A DNA stretch of 64,000 bases from Mortierella sp. BCC40632 (Eukaryota; Mortierellomycota; Mortierellomycetes; Mortierellales; Mortierellaceae): assembly GCA_011634665.1 (NCBI GenBank), contig WAEK01000002.1, positions 1,199,001-1,263,000 on the forward strand. The letters are read 5' to 3'. Below, in pieces: positions 1-11,706 of the stretch. Every line of letters begins with the position of its first letter. The first letter of the stretch is position 1. Position numbers and translations under genes: made by a program. The notes beneath the pieces were generated by a model. The model was not told where the DNA came from, searched no databases, and saw only the letters and a list, made by a program, of their open reading frames with translations.

Positions 1-172
1 CTTTCTCGCGCACTCCATTTTTTTTTTTTTTTTTTTTGATTTGTTTCCCAAAAAGAAAAATCAGGCTCCCTAATCTACCATGAGCTCGTTCTTGATGCCT
101 CTATTATTGTTTTTTTGTTTTCTTTTTATTATTATTATTATTTTTCTGTTTCTCTCGCTTCTCAATTTCTAG

Positions 173-1287
173 TTCCCCAAGTTCTCCGAAATTGTCGAGT
201 TGACCTTGCCCGATGGAACCAAGCGTGCTGGTCAGGTCCTTGAAGTTCAGGGCAAGCGTGCTGTTGTTCAGGTATGAACCATAGTACTACTGGAAAGAGT
301 GAAAGAGTGAAAGAGAAAGGTGAAAGAGCAAAAAAAAAAAAAAAAAACAGGTCACCCGTTGAACAGCATACTGGAGAATGAGAAAGGACTATCGACTCTC
401 CTCCCTGCTCAGCTGTTCCCGTGGGTGATCTCTGCAACCCTCCTAATGACATCGAACTACACACAGACAGACAGACAGACACACGCACATCAACACACAC
501 CCCTTCTTTTTTGGACGAGTGCTAGCGTGTGCACACATGGTACATTTGAAAGGGGGAGGTCATTGACCACTGTCATCATCTTCTTTATATGTATCCTTAC
601 TTTATTTATCCAGGTCTTCGAAGGCACCTCAGGAATCGATGCCAAGCAGACTCACATCGAGTTTTCGGGAGATGTCCTCAAGATGCCCGTTTCCGAGGAC
701 ATGTTGGGCCGTGTTTACAACGGATCCGGAAAGAGTATCGACAAGGGACCCAAGGTCTTTGCTGAGGACTATCTGGATATTCAGGGTAAGTCGTGGGAAT
801 ACCCCTTTGATCTTTTTTCTTTTTTTCTTTCTTTCTTTCTCTCTTTCAAAGATCATAACAGCGTTATCACTCTATCCTAACTCTGCTATTTCTCGCTTTC
901 TCTCTCTTTCTCTCTCTTCCTCTCTCACTCTTTTTCGCTGTTCGTTTTTATGTGATGACCTACAGGTTCTCCTATCAACCCTTACTCTCGTATTTATCCT
1001 GAGGAGATGATTCAGACCGGTATCTCTGCCATCGACACCATGAACTCGATTGCTCGTGGACAAAAGATTCCTATTTTCTCTGCTGCTGGTTTGCCCCACA
1101 ACGAGGTAACATGACGCTTTATCTGCCTTTTTTTTTTCTTTTCTTTTTTTCTTTTTCTTTTTCTTTTGAGAATGTGCTGCATGATATTTGATCTTGAGGT
1201 CTAGAGTTGAGAATGAGTATTCGATGAGACGGGAAAAAAAAGATAGCAAGAACCTCGCCGCAAGACTGACCCAATTTTTAATATTTA

Positions 1288-1318
<31 letters not shown>

Positions 1319-2599
1319 TAGATTGCTGCCCAGATTTGTCGTCAGGCCGGTTTGGTCAAGAAGACCAAGGGCGTTTTCGATGACCATGAGGACAACTTTG
1401 CTATTGTCTTTGCAGCTATGGGTGTCAACATGGAGACGGCTCGATTCTTCAAACAGGACTTTGAGGAGGATGGTTCGATCGAACGTGTGACCTTGTTCCT
1501 GAACTTGGCCAACGATCCCACAATTGAGCGTATCATTACGCCTCGTCTTGCATTGACCACGGCCGAGTACTATGCTTACCAATTGGAGAAGCACGTCCTG
1601 GTTATTCTTACGGACATGAGTTCTTATGCGGATGCCTTGCGTGAGGTTTCGGCCGCAAGAGAAGAAGTGCCTGGTCGTCGTGGTTATCCCGGTTACATGT
1701 ACACGGATTTGTCGACCATTTATGAGCGTGCTGGTCGTGTTGAGGGTCGTAACGGATCGATTACACAGATTCCCATCTTGACCATGCCTAACGATGGTAA
1801 GTGTTTTTTTTTTTTCTTTGCTTCTTTGCATCCTTGCTAAAAAAGAAAATTGAGCCATGTGGTTGCTTTTTCGTATCTCACACATTCTTTTGGAAACATT
1901 TGAATTATCATTATTATCATTATTTTCCTTTTAGATATCACCCATCCTATTCCCGATTTGACTGGATTCATTACCGAGGGACAGATCTTTGTTGACCGTC
2001 AGATGCACAACCGTCAGATCTACCCACCCATCAACGTGTTGCCCTCTTTGTCGCGTCTGATGAAGTCTGCTATCGGTGAAAAGTTGACTCGTAAGGACCA
2101 TGGTGATGTCTCGAACCAGCTTTATGCCAAGTATGCCATCGGTCGTGATGCTGCTGCCATGAAGGCTGTCGTCGGAGAGGAGGCCCTCAACCAGGAAGAT
2201 AAGCTCAGTCTCGAGTTTTTGGAAAAGTTTGAAAAGACTTATATCGCTCAAGGTAAGCATCATAATGATCAAGGCTTTTTTTTTCCCCCTCTACTACAAC
2301 TACTTGGGCAAAGAATCTAAAGAAATAGAGACAAAGGGGTGGAATGTGATTACTAACGATAGAATTGTTTTTGCTTTTCTTTCTTAGGCAACTACGAGTC
2401 TCGCACAGTGTTCGAGTCGCTTGATCAGGCATGGTCGTTGCTTCGTATCTTCCCTAAGGAGATGTTGAACCGTATCCCTCACGGACTCTTGGCCGAGTTC
2501 TACCAGCGTGACCGCAAGGGCCGTGGCCGCCACAGCAGCCGTGAGGAAGGCGAGAACGTAGATGCACAGGATGATGATCTTGGCGATGATGACAACTAG
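173..2599 (+). CDS. VMA2: V-type proton ATPase subunit B (5' partial)
   Basis: This is the regulatory, non-catalytic nucleotide-binding B subunit of the V1 sector, which acidifies vacuoles and endosomes. Six exons are visible: 173-271, 614-785, 966-1105, 1322-1796, 1935-2252 and 2388-2599. All have GT-AG borders and compatible phases and give 471 residues. Typical B-subunit blocks appear in order: [54 protein letters not shown], the degenerate P-loop region [18 protein letters not shown], then [20 protein letters not shown] and [15 protein letters not shown]. The family is about 500 residues long, so roughly the first 40 lie upstream of the window, and bases 1-172 read as intron. The C-terminus is an acidic tail ([12 protein letters not shown]). 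The introns carry long T and A runs. Confidence 0.97.
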
Positions 2600-3031
2600 A
2601 CCAAACAGAAAAAGAAGACGGATCATTTGCTGAGATAGCCATTCAAGAAGAAGAAAAAAAAAATCAAATCATACTCACACTCACTCACACACAAAAGAAA
2701 AGAAAAAAAAAAAGAGAGATGTAACGCTAGGAAGACCATGGGATTGGTTTGGGAAAATGACGACTCTTTAAGTAAAAAAAGAACAGCCTCGTTTCAACAA
2801 CATTGGACCGTCTTCAAGACGAATTTCGGCGGAGCAATAGCATAAGAGAGAAAATTGAGCAGGAACTCTAGAGAGAGAAGAGATGAGAGCCAGTCTCTTG
2901 AAACAACACTTCACATGTCACTGGGCCTGTGAACCGTCCACCGACGCACTTCCATAAGCAAATTATGAGGATGTGGTGGTGATAAATGAGCGGGAGAGAA
3001 GAGAGATAGAGCATGCGATCATCCTCCAGCA

Positions 3032-3068
<37 letters not shown>

Positions 3069-3433
3069 GTGGACACCACACATCTGGCAATCTGCGTGGG
3101 AGAGAGACAGAGAGAGGACGCACTCACTCACTGACCATGGCTCCTCTTCATTTTTTTTGGGTGGGTGGGTGTGCACTTTGTAGTAAAGTGGCTGTAGGTG
3201 AAGGAAAGGAAAAAAAAAAAAAAAAAAAGTGGGCCGTGTCCCCTCCATGTCCTTCCTCCTTCTGCTCTGCTCTCTCCCTTTCTCTCTCTCTCTCTCCCCA
3301 ACGTCTTTTCTTTTTTATAGTCAATTGACCCTGTGCCTGACTTGGCACGCCTCCATTTGCATTCCTTCCTTCCTCCCATCGACATTCCTTCTCACTCTTT
3401 GTCCTCCTCTTCCACGAGGCATCCTTCACAGCC
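2600..3433. other. intergenic: VMA2 3' region and seipin upstream region
   Basis: I see no gene here. The stretch holds a (CA)n microsatellite at about 3033-3067, an A run at about 3211-3228, and a CT-rich block at about 3270-3300 that would lie in the seipin promoter or leader. Confidence 0.6.
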
Positions 3434-5974
3434 ATGACCCTGTTCGAGGCAAGTCTCCTTTCCTTTCTCTTTTCTCTCTCTATCTCTCTTCCACTCTATC
3501 CATTCCTTTACCAATGTCGAGATTGTTAACCATCCACTCATCTCTCGCTCTCTTTTTCTCTCTCTCTCTTTCTTCTTTGGCGGCGACATTCTCATGCATT
3601 GACTGGTCATAGGTCCTGTCATTCTTCATCACCCCTATCCTGCGACTTCTCGAACCCTATGTCCAACATGTGGTCCAAACCCTGACGTCCTCAGCCCTTC
3701 ACCGAAAGATCATAAAGTTCTTTGTCAGCCTTATCGTCCTTGCTTTACTGGTCGGTGTATCCTTTGTCGCGTATATAAGCTTCTACTGGGTCTATATCCC
3801 ACAACGTGGACATGCCGGACCCGTTCATCTGCAATATGACAAGCCAACGTAATATGAACAAAGCACCATGCGCCATCGCCCTTTTTTTATTAATATTATT
3901 ATTACTATTGCTTGTGGAGATAAACCGAGTATTCGTCACTGACATCTCTCTCTCTCTCTCTCTTAAAATTAGTGTCCCAGGCGTGATTGGGAACGGACCT
4001 TCGGCCGAGATTGATTTTTCTCGAGGAGGGAGATATAGTCACGTAAGGACGTCGTCGCCAAAGAGACCCGAACACACGGTCCAATATGAATCTCTTTATC
4101 ATGCGGATTAATCTCGGACGATCCAATCGAATGTTAACCGTGCATATTTTTCTATTTCTTTCTTTTTTTTCTTTCTTTCTTTCACATGGTGGTGGTTACT
4201 ACACATATATCGATTAGTTCCTACGAGCAGACCAAGCATACGACATCTCGGTCAACCTTCATGTACCGACCTCGGAAAAGAATGTGGCGATTGGCAACTT
4301 TATGGTCGTGGTCACTCTGATGCGCGAAGATGGCAAACCCGTCATGACTTCGAGTCGTCCTGTATGTTTGCTTTAGCATGTGCGGATCAAAACACGCAAA
4401 GAATTTTTTTTTTCTTTTTCCTTTTTTTCTTCTCAAAAAGTTTTATATCACGATGGCCTAACCTTTCTTCTTCTTCTGCTTCTTCTCCCGTTGCTAGGCC
4501 ATCCTGACTTATCAATCGGTGCCACTCCGACTGATGCGCACAGCTTGGAAGGCCGTCCCTCTGGTACTCGAATGGTCCAAAGAGGACCAGGTCCTCAAGG
4601 TACCACTGATCGAGAACTTTATTGAGGACGCCACCAACCCAATCACAAAAGCCTTTGTCGAGATCTCGACACCTGAATTGCAAGTCTACCGAAGTTCGAT
4701 TCACATTGATGCTCACTTCCATGGCCTTCGGTACGTAGAGTTGCTGCGAGAAAGACAGGGAAAAAATAGAGATTTTGTAGAGTTCGGTTATTGACAGTAT
4801 CCCTTTGATCTATACTAATGTTTTTTTTTTCCGCTTCCCGCTTGATAGCTACTTTATGTACTATTACAAGCTTTCGACGGCATTGGTGTTCATGTCAGTG
4901 TTTATCTTTTGGGAGATTGTCTTTTCGGTTGTTACTTGGCAAGTGCTTGCCAGTTGGTTTGGTAGTGATAGCAACGCCTTGGCTCTCTCTCAACAGCTTC
5001 ATGCTCATTCGGACGCTCCTCAACTTCAGTTGCGTTCTCCAAGCTCAATGGCAGAGCCTTCTGCTTCTCCTCGTGCTCAGACTCATGTCAGCACTGGTTC
5101 TGGAGCAGGTACCTCCCTCCGACAACCACAGTCTCAAGGATCGGGATCAGAACTCCACAAATTGCATGCCACAGCCAGTGATAGCGAGTTTGAAGAAGAA
5201 GAAACGGATCCAAGGGGACAAAGAGGTGGAAGGCTACCCTTTGGTCGGAACGATGATCATGATGACCTTTCGGAAGAAGAGGATGACCACGATGAGCAAA
5301 GGACACCCACCTATCGTCCTCGATCACCTTACCGGGATGATACCGCTGTGGTCCCCGAACGTGCATCCAGTCCTCAGGCTACTGCGTCTTCAAGACAGAC
5401 GCACACACAAGACTCTCAGGATTATCGCCAGGGTGCTACGAGGATAACGACCACGTCGACCACGATCACCTCGTCGACTATGCAACCAGGGACCTCATCT
5501 CGGTCTACAGGGGGGCATTTCCTGGACGATGGATCTTCTACTACAAGAAGCTCTGCTTTTCGTAGGGTAGGAGGAAGTGAGGACTTTTCTTCTGTAACTT
5601 CTGTCCCATTGTCTTCTGGAAGTCATACTTCATCGGTCCCACCACCGCCACCACCTTCTGTCCGCTCAGAGCGTTCAAGTGATATCCAAATGTCGTTGAC
5701 GTCTGGCCATAGTGCAAGCCGTCATCGAGGACCAGTGGTCGAATCCGAGTATACGGAGGAAGAAGAAGAATACTTGAAGGGTAGTGATGAGGGAGATGAA
5801 GATGAAGGAGAAGAGGCGACGGGTGATATTATGTTTGGAGAGGAAGACTTTTCAGAGACGGCCTTGTTGAGTCATCCGACGAGTCCTGTACGATCACGAC
5901 GGAACCGGGAGACGGGTGGAATGGAAGCAGGAAGTGCAGGAGCAGCCTCTGGAAGGAGCTCTGCACGACCTTGA
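3434..5974 (+). CDS. Seipin (ER lipid-droplet biogenesis protein)
   Basis: Seipin forms oligomeric rings in the ER membrane at lipid-droplet contact sites and organises triglyceride flow and droplet budding. Exons are 3434-3448, 3613-3848, 3973-4042, 4218-4361, 4498-4730 and 4849-5974 (607 residues). The first exon codes only MTLFE and ends at a GC donor (GAG|GCAAGT). TM1 is at about residues 38-66. The lumenal domain follows, with seipin landmarks AYDISVNLHVPTSEKNVAIG, NFMVVVTLMREDGKPV and FIEDATNPITKAFVEIST. TM2 is at about 236-262. The C-terminal cytosolic tail is unusually long (about 340 residues), Ser/Thr-rich and acidic, with low complexity (EEEETD, TEEEEEYLKG, PPPPPPSVRS). The fold assignment is strong. 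The 5-codon first exon is the least certain part. Confidence 0.9.
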
Positions 5975-6808
5975 AGAAAGAATCGACCAGTAAAAAGACC
6001 TTTTTTTTTTTTTTTTTTTTTTTTGGCGACTGCAGATGTGACGATCAAAAAAATACGCTCATTTGAAAAAAAAATCGCTTTTAAAGTTCCCTTTGACAGA
6101 CAGAAACAATAAAAGAAAGAAAGAAAGAAAATAGTCTATGTCTTTTAGCAAGAGTATAGATGAGAAAGGAGAAGGAAAGGGATGTCAGCGAGGTGAAGCA
6201 AGCCTAAAGGGAAAGAAGAATGAAGGTGCCTGAGGAAATAGACACGAGCGCGTGCACGCGTGTTGGATGTGAGATTAGCGGGCTCATTTTTTTTTAAAAA
6301 GACAGGGCAAGTCACAGCGTCGTGCTTGCCGGGGCGCTGTTTTCTGATCCGATCGAATCGAGCCAAAAGAGACTCTCAACTCCGTTTCTCATTCTCATTC
6401 TCATTCTCATTCTCTCATCCTTTTCTTTTCTTTTCCTTCTTCTCATAGGAGGCCCTGTCCCTTTCCTTCTCTCCTCTCTCTCTCTCTCGTCTCATTCCCT
6501 GCACACGCACATACGTCCCCTCTCCTTGTCTACAGGCCATTGTGCCTCTCCTCCTGAAAAGATCCATCAACGTCCCTTCCATCGACCTAGTCATCTCTCA
6601 TCCTTGTCTGCCTTTGCCTTTTTCTGCTTTTTATATACCCACCCACTCCTCCCCACTCCACCCCCTCTCTCATACACCTACACACACACACACACTCTCT
6701 CTCTCTCTCTCTCTATTTCTCTCTTTCACTCTCCTCTCCCCCTCTCACTAACTCTAAACTAATTTCCCGAGAACCTGCGCTGGAAAGCTGGCTTCTTATA
6801 CTAGCAAC
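5975..6808. repeat. intergenic with T run, (ATTCTC)n and CT/CA tracts
   Basis: No gene is visible. The stretch holds a T run at 6001-6024, a short tandem ATTCTC array at about 6386-6415, CT-rich blocks at about 6470-6490 and 6695-6716, and a CA run at about 6680-6694 just upstream of MDM10. Confidence 0.6.
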
Positions 6809-7034
6809 ATGTATGACTTTATGGAGTATTGTCTGAGGCGATATTACCGTGCCTCTGGATGGAACGAAGACAACCAGTACTCACACCTCTGTGCGACCTC
6901 TCGAGGTAACGTTCTCTCTTTCTCTCGCTCTCTCTCTCTCTCTCGCTCTCTCTCTCTTTGTTTTGGCGCATGCATGTTGGTCGTCTGAAAACGGTGCGAG
7001 TGCTCACACAACCAGAAATGGTCTATCCGCACCC

Positions 7035-7069
<35 letters not shown>

Positions 7070-9077
7070 GTCTACTCTACCCTACTCTTGTCTCGACTCT
7101 AGCTCTCCTCGACTTTCAGGCCCCACATGGCCTCTCGCTTCGTCTTTCCAAATTACCCAGCACGGTTTTCAAGACGACGACGACGATGAATGCACTTCCG
7201 ATCTTGGAGGGATCCTTGGGGTATCTGTTCACGTCCAGACCATTACCGATCGATGATAGTGCTTCGGTTCGATTCCGTCATTTAGTGGACCGGTTCCGGA
7301 TTATTTGTTTGGATCATAGTATCCGGGAAGCAGATCAATGGACGGAATACGATGCGAATGGAAAGCGGATATCAGGTATGCTTTATATAATCTATATATT
7401 ATATACTTCAACATAATTGCCATCTGCTCTTTTGTTCATCCGTTGCGAGTTTGGTTCCAAAAAAGAAAAAAAAAAGAAAAAAAGAAAAAAAAAAGAAAAA
7501 CTGGACACAAAAAAAAACCTGACACCGGATGTTTCTTTTCCATTTCCTTTTTTTTTCTTTCAATTGACTTTTTTCTTTCTTTCTTTCTTATCCCCTTGTG
7601 GATCCGTCTTGTAGACTATTTACTCTGTGGAAGTCTTAATCTGGCCAATGCGAGACTAGAAGCATTGTTCAGTCGTCGCATCTCCAAACACCGTCAATTT
7701 GTCATCTCTGGAATTAGTGATCCCGCTTCTAGAGCAGCGTCGCATGTAGGTTCTCTCTTTTGTTATTTCTTTTCTTTCTTTTACGTTGCTGAATGGTGGA
7801 GAATTGGTGTGGAGGTGCTGAGAGAGTACACTCTTGAGGAGGGGGGCATATCTCGATTTCCCAATTGAATTTGCTCCGCAAAATCCTAAACATGCATACC
7901 CTCTTCTCCTTCTTTTCTCCATCCTGCTAGTTGTCCACTCAACTCCAATACGACAAGGGAAAATACTGTGCCGAGGTTTCTTTTTCGACAGACGACGGAT
8001 TGATTGGCGTTCGTGGATTGTACAATTTTGGTCGGGACTTTGATGAATCTTATCAGGACATGCTTCGGGAAGGTCGGGAGCGTCGAAGACGTCAAGGCAA
8101 ACAAGTGGAAGAAGATAAATCCATGCAGGACAACACCTTGGAGTCAAAGGAGTCTGTTGAGACAAGGACAACAGAATCACCAAGGACAGGATATGATCGG
8201 ACGGGCTATTTAGGAGAAGAACCCCCCGAGGAATTGGTCATGTCTTCGGAACGCATTCGAGGTTATTGGTCGGTTGGAGCCGAGGTTTATTATAGTGCTA
8301 CGGAGAAACTGGGAGGATGTAAGAAGGATCTACCAAGTCTTTATATACCAATTCTTTCTTCTTTCAGCTTCTTGACATTGCATGGGAAACGACAAGGAGA
8401 GCCTATGTGCTAAAGGACAACACCTTCTCTATCTTTCTATGAAAAAAATAGTATCAACAGGACTTCGTTACAGGACTTTGCCCCCTTTGTTACCAGCGAC
8501 ACTGGCTTCGGACGACTCGGAATCTGAATCGACTTCTTCTTCAGGCTCAGCCCGATACCCTACTTCGACAGCACCGGAACATCATCAAAACTATATCCCT
8601 GTCACAATCACGCAAACACTGAACCCTATCATGGGTCATGTCTCGAGTTCCTATGCAGCCCAAGTGCATCCAGACTTGGGGCTCTGTTCACGGTTCGATT
8701 TTAACCTCTATAGTTATGACAGTGAGTTGACGGCCGGGGTTGAATGGTGGATTCGAGAACGCAAAGGTGGTTCATCGGGGGAAGCGTCTGAAAGTTCCAA
8801 CAAGGGTACATCAGCAGCCTCAGAGGAATTTCCAGGGACACCTGAGGAGATACTCAAGGCGAATCGAGAAAGGATAGTATTGGATGAAGAAAAGCAACCG
8901 ATTGTAGGGGTGATCAAGGCTCGACTTGGAGTACACTCGGGATTGGCTCTGATGTGGGAAGGACGATTTAATAAGTTGTTGTTTAGTCTTGGATTTGTGG
9001 GGCATTTGTTTTCACCTCATGCTCAACAATCACCGATTGTCAAGTCGGTGGGTCTAGAGATTCAATACTTTTCTTGA
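6809..9077 (+). CDS. MDM10: Mitochondrial distribution and morphology protein 10
   Basis: MDM10 is a mitochondrial outer-membrane beta-barrel. It is the membrane anchor of the ERMES ER-mitochondria tether and also takes part in SAM-complex barrel assembly. Exons are 6809-6905, 7103-7375, 7615-7745, 7931-8318 and 8452-9077 (504 residues). Family landmarks are the N-terminus MYDFMEYCLRRYYRASGWNE, then LLDFQAPHGLSLRLSK, STQLQYDKGKYCAEVSFSTD, GYWSVGAEVYYSATEKLGG, STGLRYRTLP, TLNPIMGHVSSSYA and CSRFDFNLYSYDSELTAGVE, ending KSVGLEIQYFS. The acceptor at 8450-8451 was chosen because it restores GGLSTGLRY; the next AG gives a stop. Two loops are longer than I expect for the family: a charged insert near 8050-8250 and a Ser/Glu-rich insert near 8770-8900. 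The gene follows seipin on the same strand. Confidence 0.94.
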
Positions 9078-9655
9078 GTTGGATGAAAGAAAGAAAGAAG
9101 GAGAGAGAGAGAGAGAGAGAGAGATAGAGTATTGAGCATGAGACCCGTAAAAATAAACGATAGAAAGATAACTAATAAAAAAGAAAAAAAAATACACACA
9201 CAAGAGAGAGGGATTCAAACAGGCTCTCTCTCTCGCTCTCCCCTATCTTTTTGACTTGAGAACGTCCTTTGGATGGTTGGCTACATTTTTTTTTTTTTTT
9301 TTTTTTTTTATCGCGTAAACTCTGGGATAATCCGGAATGAGTTCAATCCGGGCGATTTTTTTTTTTTTTTTTTTCTGTATTTGACTCGGTGGAATACTTT
9401 GCGTTGTCAACTAATGAGGACTTCAAAAAGAAAAGGAAAGAAGAATGTGTAGAGAAGAGACAAAGCGGGCAGAAAAAAAAAAAAAAAAAGACGCATGCAC
9501 TTTGTATGTAGAAAGAATCAACTAGTGCTCCCCCCCTCCCAGAAACCTTAGACTAAGTGAATATATCTTGTATTTTCTATTGTCCCTATTATACTTGCCA
9601 TCTCGACCAATCACTCTATCTACCACCCCTTCCCTTTTGATGTTTCTCCTTCTCT
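9078..9655. other. intergenic between convergent MDM10 and alpha-tubulin
   Basis: This is the 3' region of both neighbours. It holds a GA microsatellite at about 9100-9124, T runs at about 9287-9309 and 9358-9374, and an A run at about 9474-9489. No coding signal is seen. Confidence 0.6.
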
Positions 9656-11508
9656 CTAATACTCTGGTAAAGTGTCCTTGGAATCCCGCGAGACTTCTCC
9701 ATAGTCCTTCTCCAACGCAGCAAGATCCTCACGAGCTTCCGAAAACTCTCCTTCCTCCATACCTTCACCCACATACCAATGAACAAAAGCTCGCTTCGAG
9801 TACATGAGATCAAACTTGGCATCCAATCGTTCCCAAGCAGAAGCAATTGCCGTCGTGTTGGACATCATGCACACCGCTCTGGTCACAGGACTCTTGACGA
9901 CATCACTCGGTCCTGCAGAGGCCAAACCATGTGGGGCCTTGCTCGAGATACCAATCTTGAAACCTGTCGGGCACCAGTCGACAAACTGAATTGTGGACAT
10001 GCCCTTGATACGATGGATCGCCGAGTTGGTCTCTTTGGGTGTGACATCACCTCGATACAACAGACAACAGGCCAAGAACTTGCCCGCCGAAGGATTGCAT
10101 TTGACCAATTGGTTCGAACGATCGAAGCAATCGACCGTGATTTCTTGTACGGTTGACTGAGTATGCAAGGCACGAGCACGGGAAAGGATGGGGGCATAGG
10201 AGATGAGAGGGAAATGAATCCTTGGATAAGGCACCAGATTCGTCTGAAAGTCGGTCAAGTCCACATTGAGTGAACCCGAGAACCGGAGGGAGAGAGTGAT
10301 AGAAGAAACGGCTTGACTGATCATTCGATTCAAATCCGAGTACATGGGTCTTTCAATCTCCAATTTCTGACGACAAATCTCAGAGATGGCCTCATTATCC
10401 ACCAAGAAAGTACAATCGGCCTGTTCCATCGTAGCATGGGTGGTCAAGACCGAATTATAGGGTTCCACAACGGACGTGGCAATCTCGGGAGCGGGATAGA
10501 CTGCAAAGTTCAGTTTGGATTTTTTACCATAGTCAATCGAAAGTCGTTCCATGATCAAGGAACCCAATCCTGATCCCGTACCTCCACCAAACGAATGAAA
10601 GAGTAGAAACCCTTGCAAGTTTTTACAATCATCGGCCTCTTTACGAACTCGATCCATGACTTCGTCAATGACTTGTTTCCCGGCCGTGTAATGACCTCGT
10701 GCATAGTTGTTGGAGGCATCTTCACGATGAGAGATGAGACTGTCTGGGTGGTGAAGGTTCCTGTACGAGCCATGACGGATCTCGTCCATGACGGATGGCT
10801 CCAGATCGATAAAGACTATTGAAACATTCAGATTGAGGGGGTCCCCTCCACGATATTGAGGAGTGAGAAAGCGTTAATGATGAGGGTGATAAAAGACACT
10901 ACAGTCCTTTTTTTTTTTTTTTTTTTTTTTTTTTTGTATATATTGAGAAAGAGGATTCAAGGGGAGAGAACTTGCCTGAGCGTGGGACATATTTACCACG
11001 GCTTGTGGTATGGAAAAACACGGATGGTTCCTCGGCATCCATCGCCCCCGCGTCCTGGGCCAAAGAAGCATCTTCGGGTCTAAAATCAGAAAAAGAAGTG
11101 AATATATTAATGGTCTTTTTTTTTTTTTTTTTTATATGTTCTTTTGGACCCTGGTAGGGCCATCTTGCAAAAGGCCCCTAGGAGATTTGTACTTACTGGA
11201 TCTTGAGACCATCCGGCCCGATGCCATGCTCGTGACAGAACAACTCCCAGCACGAGTTGCCGATCTGGAGACCAGCCTAGTAAAACAGAAAAAGCCCAAG
11301 ATAGAAAGAGAAAGAGAAAGAGAGAGTCTGAGTGTCAAGATTCAAAGTCAAGGTTCGGTAATGCCCGAAGCATGCTTTTTTCTTTCTTTCTTTCTTTCTT
11401 TTTTCGCCTATACTGGTGCTAGTGGAGATATAAAAATTAAAAACAGGGTATGTCTCAAATGGTATCGTGTTGTACCTGACCAATATGGAGCGAAACAACC
11501 TCGCGCAT
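9656..11508 (-). CDS. Alpha-tubulin, divergent paralog
   Basis: Exons on the minus strand are 11508-11476, 11276-11197, 11079-10976 and 10815-9656 (458 residues). Intron 3 has a GC donor (TCAG|GCAAGT). The protein begins [11 protein letters not shown] and continues [20 protein letters not shown], then [15 protein letters not shown], the GTP-binding loop [10 protein letters not shown], the T7 loop [43 protein letters not shown] and [20 protein letters not shown]. Three features are odd. The T7-loop glutamate of alpha-tubulins (Glu254, which triggers hydrolysis of beta-tubulin GTP) is Asp. The luminal loop that normally holds Lys40 reads [15 protein letters not shown] without Lys. The usual acidic tail is replaced by [11 protein letters not shown], which still ends in the aromatic residue. 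It is intact and spliced, so it is probably a specialised second isotype rather than a pseudogene. Confidence 0.95.
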
Positions 11509-11656
11509 GGTGAAAAGTAATAAAGAGGCGGACAAGGATAAGAGGAAAGATCCTAGAGAAGATTAAGACGTTGTTTACTGCCGGTTGTGGAGTATGATAT
11601 GGAGGGAGCAGTGTTTGCAAAGAGGAAGTTGAGAAGAGAGAGAGAGAGAGAGAAAG

Positions 11657-11706
<50 letters not shown>

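Noticed and set aside
872..1885. Minus-strand 337-codon open frame
   Set aside because: It is the antisense shadow of VMA2 exons and introns; the plus-strand protein is highly conserved.
4818..5447. 209-codon plus-strand frame overlapping seipin
   Set aside because: It is an out-of-frame shadow of the seipin last exon; the other frame carries TM2 and continues the conserved lumenal domain.
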